From assembly GCF_000159435.1 (NCBI RefSeq), contig NZ_GG693412.1, forward strand, positions 598,494 to 636,535: a stretch of DNA of 38,042 nt, in the 5' to 3' direction. The stretch is from Limosilactobacillus vaginalis DSM 5837 = ATCC 49540 (GTDB lineage Bacteria > Bacillota > Bacilli > Lactobacillales > Lactobacillaceae). Both the position numbers and the translations under genes were made by a program. Position 1 is the first letter of the stretch, and every line of letters begins with the position of its first letter. Positions 15,763 to 23,303 of the stretch are shown here, piece by piece. The notes under the pieces are model-generated. The model searched no databases and was not told the origin of the DNA. It saw only the letters and a list, made by a program, of their open reading frames with translations.

Positions 15763-15771
15763 AAAAATTAA

Positions 15772-15830
15772 ATCGGTGCAACAAACAAGTTATCGGTGCA
15801 AAATCAGTCGATTTTGCACCGATAATCTTT
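15772..15830 (+). terminator. Iterated ATCGGTGCAA sites ending in a 16-bp hairpin
   Basis: ATCGGTGCAA occurs directly at 15772-15781 and 15792-15801 and inverted within 15810-15825. The second direct copy forms a perfect 16-pair stem (15790-15805 with 15810-15825, loop AGTC) followed by TCTTT, so it can terminate permease transcripts. Confidence 0.6.
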
Positions 15831-15843
15831 AAATTGCACTGAA

Positions 15844-15896
15844 AAATCAGAAAAGTTTCGGTTAATTTCCGATCTTTTCTGATTTCTTTCGTTTTT
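15844..15896. terminator. Second tandem terminator-like hairpin
   Basis: AAATCAGAAAAG (15844-15855) pairs with CTTTTCTGATTT (15874-15885), with an inner CGG/CCG, and is followed by CTTTCGTTTTT. It insulates the toxin-antitoxin genes. Confidence 0.6.
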
Positions 15897-15986
15897 AAAT
15901 GGTGTGGGAATAAGCAATATTTCTTCTAAGACATTGAGAGGTGAGATATAATGTATATCAAATATATATTAACGGAGGGCGTTAAA

Positions 15987-16220
15987 ATGACAGTTAAGAT
16001 CAGACGGGTGGGGACATCGGATGTTCTTACCGTTCCTAAATCCATTAAGAAACGGTACAAGGAATATGAGGTATACCAAGATCGAAATGGGGCGATAGTG
16101 TATATGCCTAAACGGAATAATCCCTTTAAGAACAGTGAATTTATTGCAAAGCATCTTTATGATGGTGATGATACTGGCTTTATTGATGGTGAGGTAAGGG
16201 ATGACGAATTATTACATTAA
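15987..16220 (+). CDS. MazE/PemI-type antitoxin
   Basis: A 77-residue protein with an N-terminal AbrB/MazE-like DNA-binding segment (VKIRRVGTSDVLTVPKSIKK, residues 3-22) and an acidic C-terminal tail (DGDDTGFIDGEVRDDELL) suited to block the toxin. It overlaps the toxin gene by 20 bases in the order antitoxin-toxin, the usual arrangement. The start at 15987 follows GGAGGGC. A TATAAT at about 15947 in an A/T-rich, partly symmetric stretch is the likely autoregulated promoter. An upstream ATG at 15951 lies within that promoter and is rejected. Confidence 0.8.
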   Translation: MTVKIRRVGTSDVLTVPKSIKKRYKEYEVYQDRNGAIVYMPKRNNPFKNSEFIAKHLYDGDDTGFIDGEVRDDELLH

Positions 16221-16560
16221 CAAGTATCTTCCCCAAAAACAGGATCTGATTTGGATTGATTTTGAACCTTCCCTCGGTGAAGAAATTAAGGGAAGACACC
16301 CGGCAATTGTGATGAGTTCTGCTAATTACAGTAAGCTCACCGGGCTAGTAATGGTCATGCCAATTACCCATGCCAAGAATAATCGATTGAGAGAATTCTT
16401 TATACCGTTGCATACAAAGGAAATCGAAGGCTATATTAACCCGCTTCAAATTTTTACGTTTAGTATTCGAAAACGCCGGGCAGAATTTGCTGGAGAAATC
16501 GCCAGTCCGCAAGATTGGGCCCGTGCGTTGATGATTCATAATGAAATATTAGATAGCTAA
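16201..16560 (+). CDS. MazF/PemK-type endoribonuclease toxin
   Basis: A 119-residue PemK/MazF-family toxin. The fold's hallmarks are 'QDLIWIDFEPSLGEEIKGRHPAIVMSS' (quoted in parts: QDLIWIDF, GRHPAIVMS, residues about 13-40), 'TGLVMVMPITHAKNN' and a C-terminal 'ARALMIHNEIL' helix. Such toxins cut mRNA at short sequences when the antitoxin is degraded. Length is normal and the reading frame intact, so the module appears functional. It starts inside the antitoxin gene, so translation is coupled. Confidence 0.85.
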   Translation: MTNYYINKYLPQKQDLIWIDFEPSLGEEIKGRHPAIVMSSANYSKLTGLVMVMPITHAKNNRLREFFIPLHTKEIEGYINPLQIFTFSIRKRRAEFAGEIASPQDWARALMIHNEILDS

Positions 16561-16586
16561 TAAGTGGGGGGCGGCTTTTCTCACAG

Positions 16587-16615
16587 TTCGCACGCAATTC
16601 AAAATAATGTATAAT
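16587..16615 (+). promoter_or_regulatory. Promoter for the YihY/BrkB gene
   Basis: TTCGCA (16587-16592), a 17-base spacer and a perfect TATAAT (16610-16615) lie 31 bases before the start codon. Confidence 0.6.
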
Positions 16616-16645
16616 GAACGAGTATTACTTATGAGGAGTTGGGCA

Positions 16646-17560
16646 ATGATCGGGAAGCTAAATAAAGCAAAATTAAACAATTTAGTTGCTATGCTGGTTA
16701 AGCATTTTACCCTCGCCCAACTATCTAGTTCTGCGGCGACACTCGCGTACTATACGTTACTTTCAATTTTCCCGGCACTGCTGGTAATTGGGAACTTGTT
16801 ACCGATGATTGGGCTAGATGCCAATACGGTTCTTACTTACTTGCAAACGTTAGTCCCAGCAACGGTTTACAGTTTTATCCGGCCATTGGTTTTGGACTTC
16901 TTACAGCGGGGGAGCGGCGGTGTCCTGACCACCGGGGCCTTGATTGCTCTCTGGTCGACTAGTCAGGGAATCGCTGCTTTTCAGCGAAGCGTCAACCATG
17001 CTTACGGGATTGCTGAAAATCAAAATCCGATTAGCAATCGGGTGATTTCATTCATCTGGATGATTGTCGTTGTCATTATTATCTTCGTGATCGTCTTTCT
17101 ATATGGTGTTGGTGAACAATTCCTGAAATGGCTTCAACCATTCCTGCACTTCAATCGGCGCTACATCTTCCTGTTCAGCAGCTTAAAATGGCCAATTACC
17201 TTTGCCGTTATTTTTATTGCTTTAACGATGTTGTATTACTTTGTTCCCAACGCTAAGGTCGGTCTTCGCTTTGCGGCAATTGGGGCTTTTCTTGTTTCGA
17301 TCTTCTGGTTATGGCTTTCCAAGTTGTTTGGGTTATATACCGTTCTTTTCAGCCATGGTGTGATTGGTTATAAGACAATTGGGGCTTTCATCGCGATGAT
17401 GGTTTGGCTGGATTTTTCTGGCTACCTGATTATGATGGGAGCGGCGATCAACGCAGCCCTTCAAGAAGCTCACGATGGGAAACTTGAAGAAAAAGAGCAC
17501 TTCTGGCAGTTAATTAAAACGGAACATGATGATGCTCGTAAACGAATTGTAAGAAAATAG
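16646..17560 (+). CDS. YihY/virulence factor BrkB family membrane protein
   Basis: A 304-residue inner membrane protein with about six membrane segments and the family landmark 'LAYYTLLSIFPALLVIGNLLP' near residues 30-50 (in shortened form AYYTLLSIFPAL). It also has 'TGALIALWSTSQGIAAFQRSVNHAYG' in the first third. The function is not established; the old link to ribonuclease BN is wrong. The start at 16646 follows GAGGAG; an in-frame ATG at 16607 overlaps the -10 box and is rejected. A bidirectional terminator overlaps its stop. Confidence 0.85.
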   Translation: MIGKLNKAKLNNLVAMLVKHFTLAQLSSSAATLAYYTLLSIFPALLVIGNLLPMIGLDANTVLTYLQTLVPATVYSFIRPLVLDFLQRGSGGVLTTGALIALWSTSQGIAAFQRSVNHAYGIAENQNPISNRVISFIWMIVVVIIIFVIVFLYGVGEQFLKWLQPFLHFNRRYIFLFSSLKWPITFAVIFIALTMLYYFVPNAKVGLRFAAIGAFLVSIFWLWLSKLFGLYTVLFSHGVIGYKTIGAFIAMMVWLDFSGYLIMMGAAINAALQEAHDGKLEEKEHFWQLIKTEHDDARKRIVRK

Positions 17561-17587
17561 CGAGACTAGAATTAACCAGCCTCGCTA
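17551..17587. terminator. Bidirectional terminator between YihY and DUF2922 genes
   Basis: TAGCGAG (17558-17564) pairs with CTCGCTA (17581-17587). On the minus strand it is followed by TTTTCTT, so it mainly serves the DUF1659/DUF2922 unit. Confidence 0.6.
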
Positions 17588-17618
17588 TTAAGGTAAGGAT
17601 TATTAAAATGGAATATCG

Positions 17619-17861
17619 CTATTCGGTTACGGGAGCCTTCTTTTCGTCATTAAAAAGAACAGTTGGAATTGTGTCAACGTACTTCGCTGCAATTGGAGTA
17701 ACGTACAACTCTTCACCGTCCTTGAAGAACAGGTGGGTATTAGCTAAGTTAGTCATTGCCTGACGGACCGTTTCAGCATCTAGTTGATCATTTGCATAGC
17801 TTAGCTTAAGAATGTGTTTCTTACCAAGGCTACCTTTGAAAGTTAAATTAAGAGTTTTCAT
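17619..17861 (-). CDS. DUF2922 domain protein
   Basis: An 80-residue protein of the DUF2922 family: 'KTLNLTFKGSLGKKHILKLSY' in the first strand pair (quoted in part, residues 2-22), then 'TVRQAMTNLANTHLF' and 'YVTPIAAKYVDT'. The function is unknown. It is almost always paired with a DUF1659 gene, as here (24 bases apart, same strand). A good ribosome binding site (GGAAG) precedes the ATG. Confidence 0.85.
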   Translation of the reverse strand: MKTLNLTFKGSLGKKHILKLSYANDQLDAETVRQAMTNLANTHLFFKDGEELYVTPIAAKYVDTIPTVLFNDEKKAPVTE

Positions 17862-17885
17862 AAATTAAATCTTCCTTTCTAATCT

Positions 17886-18098
17886 TTAGACGAGGGAAAT
17901 TGATTGCGTATTAACCACGTCTGCGCCAATCACTTTTTCGGTGGTTAGAATTTCCATGGCAGAGCTAAGTAAGTTGAATTGTTCTTCGCTGACATTTTCA
18001 GAAACGTTATTCAGGACATGCTTTACTCCCTTGGGGTGCTTTTCTCCGACTAACGTTAATTGAATTTTGGCTGCTTTGAACTTTCGAGACATGCTCAT
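17886..18098 (-). CDS. DUF1659 domain protein
   Basis: A 70-residue partner of the DUF2922 protein, with 'QLTLVGEKHPKGVKHVLNNV' in the first half and 'VIGADVVNTQSISLV' at the end. The function is unknown. The start at 18098 follows AAAGGAGAATTCATC. A second ATG two codons later cannot be excluded. It is transcribed divergently from recX, with a near-perfect palindrome between them. Confidence 0.8.
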   Translation of the reverse strand: MSMSRKFKAAKIQLTLVGEKHPKGVKHVLNNVSENVSEEQFNLLSSAMEILTTEKVIGADVVNTQSISLV

Positions 18099-18130
18099 GA
18101 TGAATTCTCCTTTGGTTTAATTTGGTTGAT

Positions 18131-18148
18131 AAGTAGTGGCCACTGCTT
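18131..18148. promoter_or_regulatory. 18-bp palindrome between DUF1659 and recX
   Basis: AAGTAGTGGCCACTGCTT is symmetric apart from one T-G pair and lies in the 101-base divergent intergenic region. It is a candidate operator. Confidence 0.35.
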
Positions 18149-18199
18149 ACACCTATTAACAACGAATGAGAATTGGATTTGTAAAGAAGGAATTTTAAA

Positions 18200-19012
18200 A
18201 TGGCAAAAATCACTAAAATTGAAGCGCAAAAAAGACAGGGTAGGTACAACGTCTACTTAGATGGTAAGTATGCTTTCCCGGTAGCGGAGAGTGTGTTGAT
18301 TCAATTCCGGTTGATGAAGGGGATGGAGATTGATCAGGAACTCGAAGCCCAAATTACAACTGCTGATCAAATTGCTCGGGCCTATTCGCGGATGCTTGAC
18401 TACTTATCTCACCAGTTGCGGACAGAAAGTGACGTAATTCAAAAACTTCGGGATCTTGAGACGCCAGAAGAATTTATTGAACCGGTTCTGCAAAAACTCC
18501 GTGCGCAAAAACTGTTAGATGATCATGAGTATGCCGCTAGTTACGTTCGCACCGAGATGAATACTGATCTTAAAGGTCCGGGGAATATTCGGCAGAAGCT
18601 CCGGTTAAAGAAGATCGGTGAAAATGATATTGATGATGCGTTAGCTCAATTTACGCTTGAACGACAACTAGAAAACGCCACCAAATTAGCCAAAAAACTT
18701 TTTCGTCGCTATCGTTCCCAACCCATTCGTCGTCAGGAACAAAAGGTTCGTCAGGGATTAATGACAAAAGGATACGCTAGTACGATTTATGACCAAATTA
18801 AGGATCAGGTTGAACCAGAAGAAGATTTTGACCAGCAAGAAGAGCTGCTGGCTCACCAAGCAGAGAAGCTCTGGCACCGTTATCGCCGCTACCAAAGTTA
18901 TGAGCGAGAAATGAAGTTTAAGCAAGCAATGTACCGCAAAGGCTTCGATCTGGATGCCGTTCAAGCCTGGCTAGACCAGCAGGATTCAGAGGAAAGCTTT
19001 TCAGACGAGTAA
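18200..19012 (+). CDS. recX: Recombination regulator RecX
   Basis: RecX binds RecA filaments and limits their activity. The 270-residue length matches the long Firmicute form. Visible landmarks are the N-terminal 'KITKIEAQKRQGRYNVYLDG', the 'YLSHQLRTESDVIQKLRD' helix repeat, and 'LDDHEYAASYVRTEM' in the second three-helix module. A third module follows near residues 180-260 (RQGLMTKGYAS, FKQAMYRKGFDLDAV). The start follows AAGAAGG at a slightly long spacing. It is the last housekeeping gene before the polysaccharide locus; no terminator is visible after it. Confidence 0.9.
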   Translation: MAKITKIEAQKRQGRYNVYLDGKYAFPVAESVLIQFRLMKGMEIDQELEAQITTADQIARAYSRMLDYLSHQLRTESDVIQKLRDLETPEEFIEPVLQKLRAQKLLDDHEYAASYVRTEMNTDLKGPGNIRQKLRLKKIGENDIDDALAQFTLERQLENATKLAKKLFRRYRSQPIRRQEQKVRQGLMTKGYASTIYDQIKDQVEPEEDFDQQEELLAHQAEKLWHRYRRYQSYEREMKFKQAMYRKGFDLDAVQAWLDQQDSEESFSDE

Positions 19013-19076
19013 AATGCTGGTAAAATGTGTAAGATACGTAGAAAAGTACAAAAATAAAACTTAAAAGAGAAGTATA

Positions 19077-19730
19077 ATGACACAAAAGAAAATACATATT
19101 GATGAAAGAAAACTGCAGCATCAGTATGGCTACCGGTTTATCAAGCGCCTTTTTGACGTGGTTGCGTCTTCGGTTGCGGTAGTGATTCTTAGTCCAGTTT
19201 TTTTAATCATCGCAATTGCAATTAAAATTAATGATCCTGCGGGGCCCGTTTTTTATACCCAGACCCGGGTAGGAAAAGACGGCAAGCCCTTCAAGATGTT
19301 TAAGTTTCGGTCAATGGTTACCAATGCTGACGAACTCCTAGAAAGGCTTCGTGATCAGAATGAAGTTGAAGGGGCAATGTTCAAGATGAAGGATGATCCC
19401 CGGATTACCAAGGTCGGTAAGTTTATTCGGAAGTATAGTCTGGATGAACTACCCCAATTATTAAATGTTGTTGGCGGTTCAATGAGTATTGTTGGTCCGC
19501 GACCGCCGCTACCATTCGAGGTTGAAGAATATACTGACTATGATCGGCAACGCTTAATGGTTAAGCCTGGTGCTACTGGGATGTGGCAAGTTGGTGGGCG
19601 AAATGCCTTAAGTTTTGATCAGATGGTTGAACTTGATTTGACCTACATTAATGAACGTTCAATATGGCTTGATCTTAAGATTATGTTTGAAACTGTTAAG
19701 GTTATGATTAAGCCCAACGCTGCTTATTAA
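19077..19730 (+). CDS. Priming sugar transferase (polyprenyl-phosphate phosphoglycosyltransferase)
   Basis: It starts repeat-unit assembly by moving a sugar-1-phosphate onto undecaprenyl phosphate. The 217-residue protein is of the monotopic (WbaP C-terminal domain) class. It has one membrane segment (about 23-46), then the KRLFDVVASS entry, 'YTQTRVGKDGKPFKMFKFRSM' (58-78, quoted in part), 'SLDELPQLLNVVGGSMSIVGPRPP' with the Asp-Glu catalytic pair, and 'KPGATGMWQVGGRN'. Which sugar is used cannot be read. The ribosome binding site is weak (AAAAGAGAAG). It opens a unit that runs to 24302. Confidence 0.9.
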   Translation: MTQKKIHIDERKLQHQYGYRFIKRLFDVVASSVAVVILSPVFLIIAIAIKINDPAGPVFYTQTRVGKDGKPFKMFKFRSMVTNADELLERLRDQNEVEGAMFKMKDDPRITKVGKFIRKYSLDELPQLLNVVGGSMSIVGPRPPLPFEVEEYTDYDRQRLMVKPGATGMWQVGGRNALSFDQMVELDLTYINERSIWLDLKIMFETVKVMIKPNAAY

Positions 19731-19741
19731 GGAGAACGACT

Positions 19742-20503
19742 GTGAAGACAAAAGTATTAGTTGCTGCCCATAAGAATTATGAGATGCCCAAAGACCCATT
19801 GTATTTACCAGTCTTTGTTGGTAAAGAGATTCACCCTGACGTTAACCATACTTTTCAGGGGGATAATACTGGGGACAATATTTCAGCAAAGAACCCTTAC
19901 TATAATGAATTGACGGCGATTTACTGGGGATGGAAGAACTTAGATGTTGACGCAATGGGATTAGCTCACTATCGACGTTACCTAAGTCTCAACCATCAAA
20001 AATCACTGGATAAGGTATTATCAAGCGAACAAGTAGTCGACTTGCTGAAAGACTACGATATTATTCTTCCTTCTAAGCGACGCTACTATATCGAAACAAA
20101 TGAATCTCACTACCTTCACGCTCATGAACATGAACCATTTGAGGTAATGCGTCAGGTAATCCACCAAGACTATCCTGAATATGCACCCGCTTTTGAAAAG
20201 GTCATGAAACGAACATGGGCCCATATGTTTAACATGTTTATCATGAAGCGCAAACCACTAGATGAGTATTGCACATGGATGTTTGATGTTCTTGGTGAAG
20301 TGGAAAGCCGGATTGATATTTCCAATTATTCAACCTATGAGCAACGGGTTTACGGCTTTTTAAGCGAGCTACTATTGGATGTATGGCTTGAGGTTCACCC
20401 TGAATATTCGACGGTTGAAGTAAAGTACGTCTTCATGGAGCATACTAACTGGTTCAAGAAGGGCGGTAAGTTTGTTCTGCGGAAGATTACAGGACATGCG
20501 TAA
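19742..20503 (+). CDS. DUF4422 glycosyltransferase
   Basis: A 253-residue cytoplasmic enzyme of the DUF4422 group found in capsule and exopolysaccharide loci. Landmarks are 'VLVAAHKNYEMPKD' (residues 5-18), 'NPYYNELTAIYWGWKNLD', 'GLAHYRRYLSL' near 75-85, and 'YEQRVYGFLSELLLDVWL' near the end. Some members transfer galactose or galactofuranose; glf in this locus makes that plausible but unproven. The start is GTG behind AAGGAG, 11 bases after the preceding stop. Confidence 0.8.
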   Translation: MKTKVLVAAHKNYEMPKDPLYLPVFVGKEIHPDVNHTFQGDNTGDNISAKNPYYNELTAIYWGWKNLDVDAMGLAHYRRYLSLNHQKSLDKVLSSEQVVDLLKDYDIILPSKRRYYIETNESHYLHAHEHEPFEVMRQVIHQDYPEYAPAFEKVMKRTWAHMFNMFIMKRKPLDEYCTWMFDVLGEVESRIDISNYSTYEQRVYGFLSELLLDVWLEVHPEYSTVEVKYVFMEHTNWFKKGGKFVLRKITGHA

Positions 20504-20520
20504 AGAGGAGGCAGATTTAA

Positions 20521-21450
20521 TTGCCTAAGTTATCCATTGTTGTTCCTTGTTACAATGAGCAAGAATCAATTCCATTATTTTATCCTGCTGTTGAAAAAGT
20601 TGTTAATAAGATGCCAGTCGAGGTTGAATATTGGTTTGTTAATGATGGTTCGGCTGATAAAACCCTGGATGAATTACGAAAGTTGCATCAACAAAATCCT
20701 GATAAAGTTCATTATGTATCCTTTTCTAGAAATTTTGGTAAGGAAGCTGGGCTATATGCTGGACTTGAAGCGACGACAGGAGATTATGTTGTTGTAATGG
20801 ATGTTGATTTACAAGATCCGCCTGAATATTTACCAATAATGTATAAGTATATCTCTACGGGAGAATATGATTGTGTTGGAATGCGACGAACTGATCGTAC
20901 TGGTGAAGCGAAGGTTAAATCATTCCTTAGTGATAAATTCTATGATGTTATTAACAAGATTTCTGATACAAAGATTGTTAATGGTGCTCGTGATTATCGA
21001 ATGATGACTCGCCAAATGGTTAATGCCGTCTTATCTTTAAAAGAATATAACCGTTTCTCAAAAGGGATCTTTAATTGGGTTGGTTTTAAGACCAAATACC
21101 TACCATATAAAAATGTCCAACGGGTTGCTGGGACAACTGATTGGTCCACTTGGAAGCTATTTAAGTATGCTATGGATGGCATAACTGACTTTTCCGAAGC
21201 ACCACTGTCAATTGCCACCTGGATTGGTGGGATGTCAGCATTCTTATCAATTTTAGGATTGATTTTTGTAATTGTTCGGAGAATTATTGAACCAAGCAGT
21301 AGTGCCTTTGGTTGGGCATCGATGGTTTGTATTATGCTTTTACTTGGTGGACTTCAGTTGATGTGTATTGGAATTGTTGGCAAATATATTGGTAAGATTT
21401 ATATGCAAACTAAACAACGACCAATCTATATTGTAAAAGAGAAAAAGTAG
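20521..21450 (+). CDS. GT2 glycosyltransferase, GtrB/DPM1-like, with two C-terminal membrane segments
   Basis: A polyprenyl-phosphate sugar synthase type of 309 residues. It shows 'LSIVVPCYNEQESIPLF' (4-20), the metal-binding 'VVMDVDLQDPPEYLP' near 92-106, and 'GARDYRMMTRQMV' near 155-167. Two membrane segments (about 238-256 and 264-288) end in 'KYIGKIYMQTKQRPIY'. This layout matches GtrB/CsbB enzymes that load glucose or another sugar on undecaprenyl phosphate for side-branch addition with GtrA. GtrA is encoded at 11761 on the other strand. The start is TTG behind AGAGGAGG. Confidence 0.85.
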   Translation: MPKLSIVVPCYNEQESIPLFYPAVEKVVNKMPVEVEYWFVNDGSADKTLDELRKLHQQNPDKVHYVSFSRNFGKEAGLYAGLEATTGDYVVVMDVDLQDPPEYLPIMYKYISTGEYDCVGMRRTDRTGEAKVKSFLSDKFYDVINKISDTKIVNGARDYRMMTRQMVNAVLSLKEYNRFSKGIFNWVGFKTKYLPYKNVQRVAGTTDWSTWKLFKYAMDGITDFSEAPLSIATWIGGMSAFLSILGLIFVIVRRIIEPSSSAFGWASMVCIMLLLGGLQLMCIGIVGKYIGKIYMQTKQRPIYIVKEKK

Positions 21451-21462
21451 GAGGGAAGTAGG

Positions 21463-22656
21463 GTGCAATATCTATCATCCAAATATCAACGGTTAATTAA
21501 CCTTGAGTTAGATGGACAAATCCTTTATGAAATAGCGTTTGCCTTTTACTTTGTGATTGCTTTTCTTCAAACCTCAACCTATACTTTTTATTTTCCTGGT
21601 AACCTTCTACATCAAATTGCTTTTATTCCATTAGCGATCGTTTTGTTTAAGATTATCTTTTTTGATTCAAATACAATAAGAAAAATAACGGTTAATCTTT
21701 TAGTCCTTGCTATTCTATTCATTACTTGGCGGACATCAGGTGAGTTTATCCTCTTTCCAATGGGGATTTTTGTTTTAGGTGCTAGAAATGTAGATTTTAA
21801 GAAAATCATTTACTTATATTTAGTGTTAGGAACGATCCTTCTCTCGTTTGTCTTTTTTACTTCTCTAATCGGTTTAACAAAGAATCTGATTTTCCATCGG
21901 GGAATTCACACATTAAGACGGGCATTTGGGATTATTTACCCAACTGATTTTGCTGCTCATATTTTATATTTAGTGTTGGCGTATTGTTACCTTTATTTCA
22001 ATAAGCTTTCATGGAAAAGTTATGTGGCATTTGTACTATTAGCAATCTTCCTCATTAAGTTTTGTGATGCACGTTTGAATGCCTATGCTTTGATTTTGGT
22101 AATTCCAGTAATGATGATCGGACAACGGGCACAAAAAGGATATATTGTTTCAAGATCGATTGCTATCTTTTACTGGATTTTACCAGTGTTAGCAGCTTAT
22201 GTTACAGTTTTCCTGTCGTATCTGTATGCACCTGGACACAAGTTATTTGAACAAATGAATAGTTTATTGTCTGGTCGGCTATTTTATAGTCACGAAGCTA
22301 TAAAAAAATATGGCTTTAGTCTTTTTGGTCAGCATATTCATGAAAATGGTTATGGAGCTGCTGGTGGAATAAAAAGAGCAATTATTGGAAATGATTATTT
22401 CTATGTTGATTCTGCGTTTATAAGGCTGTTTATTATTTATGGAATTATAATGGCATTGTTGATTGTGGTAGCAATGGCTATTATTTCTTATCGATCTATT
22501 CAAAAAGCTAATTTTGCTTTAGCAAGTATCATGGTAATTGTTACAATTAGTGCAATTGTGGAACAACGCCTTTTAGATTTTGGCTATGATCCATTTTTGA
22601 TTGCAATTTTTGCACAATGTTATTTTTCAAATAAATTAACTGGAGGAGAAAAATGA
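21463..22656 (+). CDS. Polytopic membrane protein, probable polysaccharide polymerase (Wzy-like)
   Basis: A 397-residue protein with about ten hydrophobic segments and a long periplasm-side loop near residues 260-330 that contains 'FSLFGQHIHENGYGAAGG'. This is the usual shape of Wzy-type polymerases, whose sequences are too divergent to assign by motif. Position between a GT2 and a Wzz-like gene supports the call. A GtrC-like membrane glycosyltransferase is the main alternative. The start is GTG behind AGGAGGG, and the stop overlaps the next start (ATGA). Confidence 0.65.
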   Translation: MQYLSSKYQRLINLELDGQILYEIAFAFYFVIAFLQTSTYTFYFPGNLLHQIAFIPLAIVLFKIIFFDSNTIRKITVNLLVLAILFITWRTSGEFILFPMGIFVLGARNVDFKKIIYLYLVLGTILLSFVFFTSLIGLTKNLIFHRGIHTLRRAFGIIYPTDFAAHILYLVLAYCYLYFNKLSWKSYVAFVLLAIFLIKFCDARLNAYALILVIPVMMIGQRAQKGYIVSRSIAIFYWILPVLAAYVTVFLSYLYAPGHKLFEQMNSLLSGRLFYSHEAIKKYGFSLFGQHIHENGYGAAGGIKRAIIGNDYFYVDSAFIRLFIIYGIIMALLIVVAMAIISYRSIQKANFALASIMVIVTISAIVEQRLLDFGYDPFLIAIFAQCYFSNKLTGGEK

Positions 22657-23297
22657 AAAACATAACCTTAAATGATTTAATGAAGAAATATGGGAAGCCA
22701 GTTTTAGTTGTTCTTATTTTTGCTATTCTTGGCGCTTTGGTAATGGGTGTAGATGCTAAAAGAAAAAAAACAACCACTTATACTGCTAGTCGCCAAATAG
22801 TAATCTCTCATAATGTCCCTCAAGAGATGCGGACAATGTCAAGCGGTGCTAATATTTCAATTGTTGGTGAAGATAATAATATGATGCCAACATATAAGGA
22901 TATTGCTGAAAATGGGACCATTGCCCAGGAAGCACGAAAGCATTTATCTAAGTCAATGAAGAAAAAATATTCAGCGGATGATGTTAGGAATGCAATTGAT
23001 GCTAAGATTTCGCAACAATCATTAGTGATGGAATTAAAGGCTAAGACATCCTCGAAGGAAGCATCTGTAAAAATTGTTAACGCAACTGCAAAAGCAATGA
23101 AGGAAGAATTGCCACGACTACAACCTGGAGCAGGAAAGGTAACCCTTCTACAAAAAGCCACAATTGACAATACCGATAGTCAAACATCTCCTAGTACGAA
23201 GAAGTATGTAGTTGTTGGTTTTGCCTTAGGTGCTTTACTGGGACTGATTATTGAATTTGTACTTTTTACAGTAAAAAATTTTGGACATAAAGAGTAA
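22653..23297 (+). CDS. Wzz-like chain-length determinant / polysaccharide co-polymerase
   Basis: A 214-residue protein with membrane segments at both ends (about 17-34 and 186-206) flanking an extracytoplasmic helix-rich domain, the Wzz topology. The external part has 'TYTASRQIVISHN', a coiled-coil-like 'VRNAIDAKISQQSLVMELKAK' (quoted in part), and a proline-containing turn 'TSPSTKKYVVVG' before the second segment. It sets polymer length with Wzy. No tyrosine kinase or phosphatase partner gene appears in the window, which is unusual for a Gram-positive Wzy locus. It is translationally coupled to the preceding gene by ATGA. Confidence 0.75.
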   Translation: MKNITLNDLMKKYGKPVLVVLIFAILGALVMGVDAKRKKTTTYTASRQIVISHNVPQEMRTMSSGANISIVGEDNNMMPTYKDIAENGTIAQEARKHLSKSMKKKYSADDVRNAIDAKISQQSLVMELKAKTSSKEASVKIVNATAKAMKEELPRLQPGAGKVTLLQKATIDNTDSQTSPSTKKYVVVGFALGALLGLIIEFVLFTVKNFGHKE

Positions 23298-23303
23298 ATT
23301 AAA

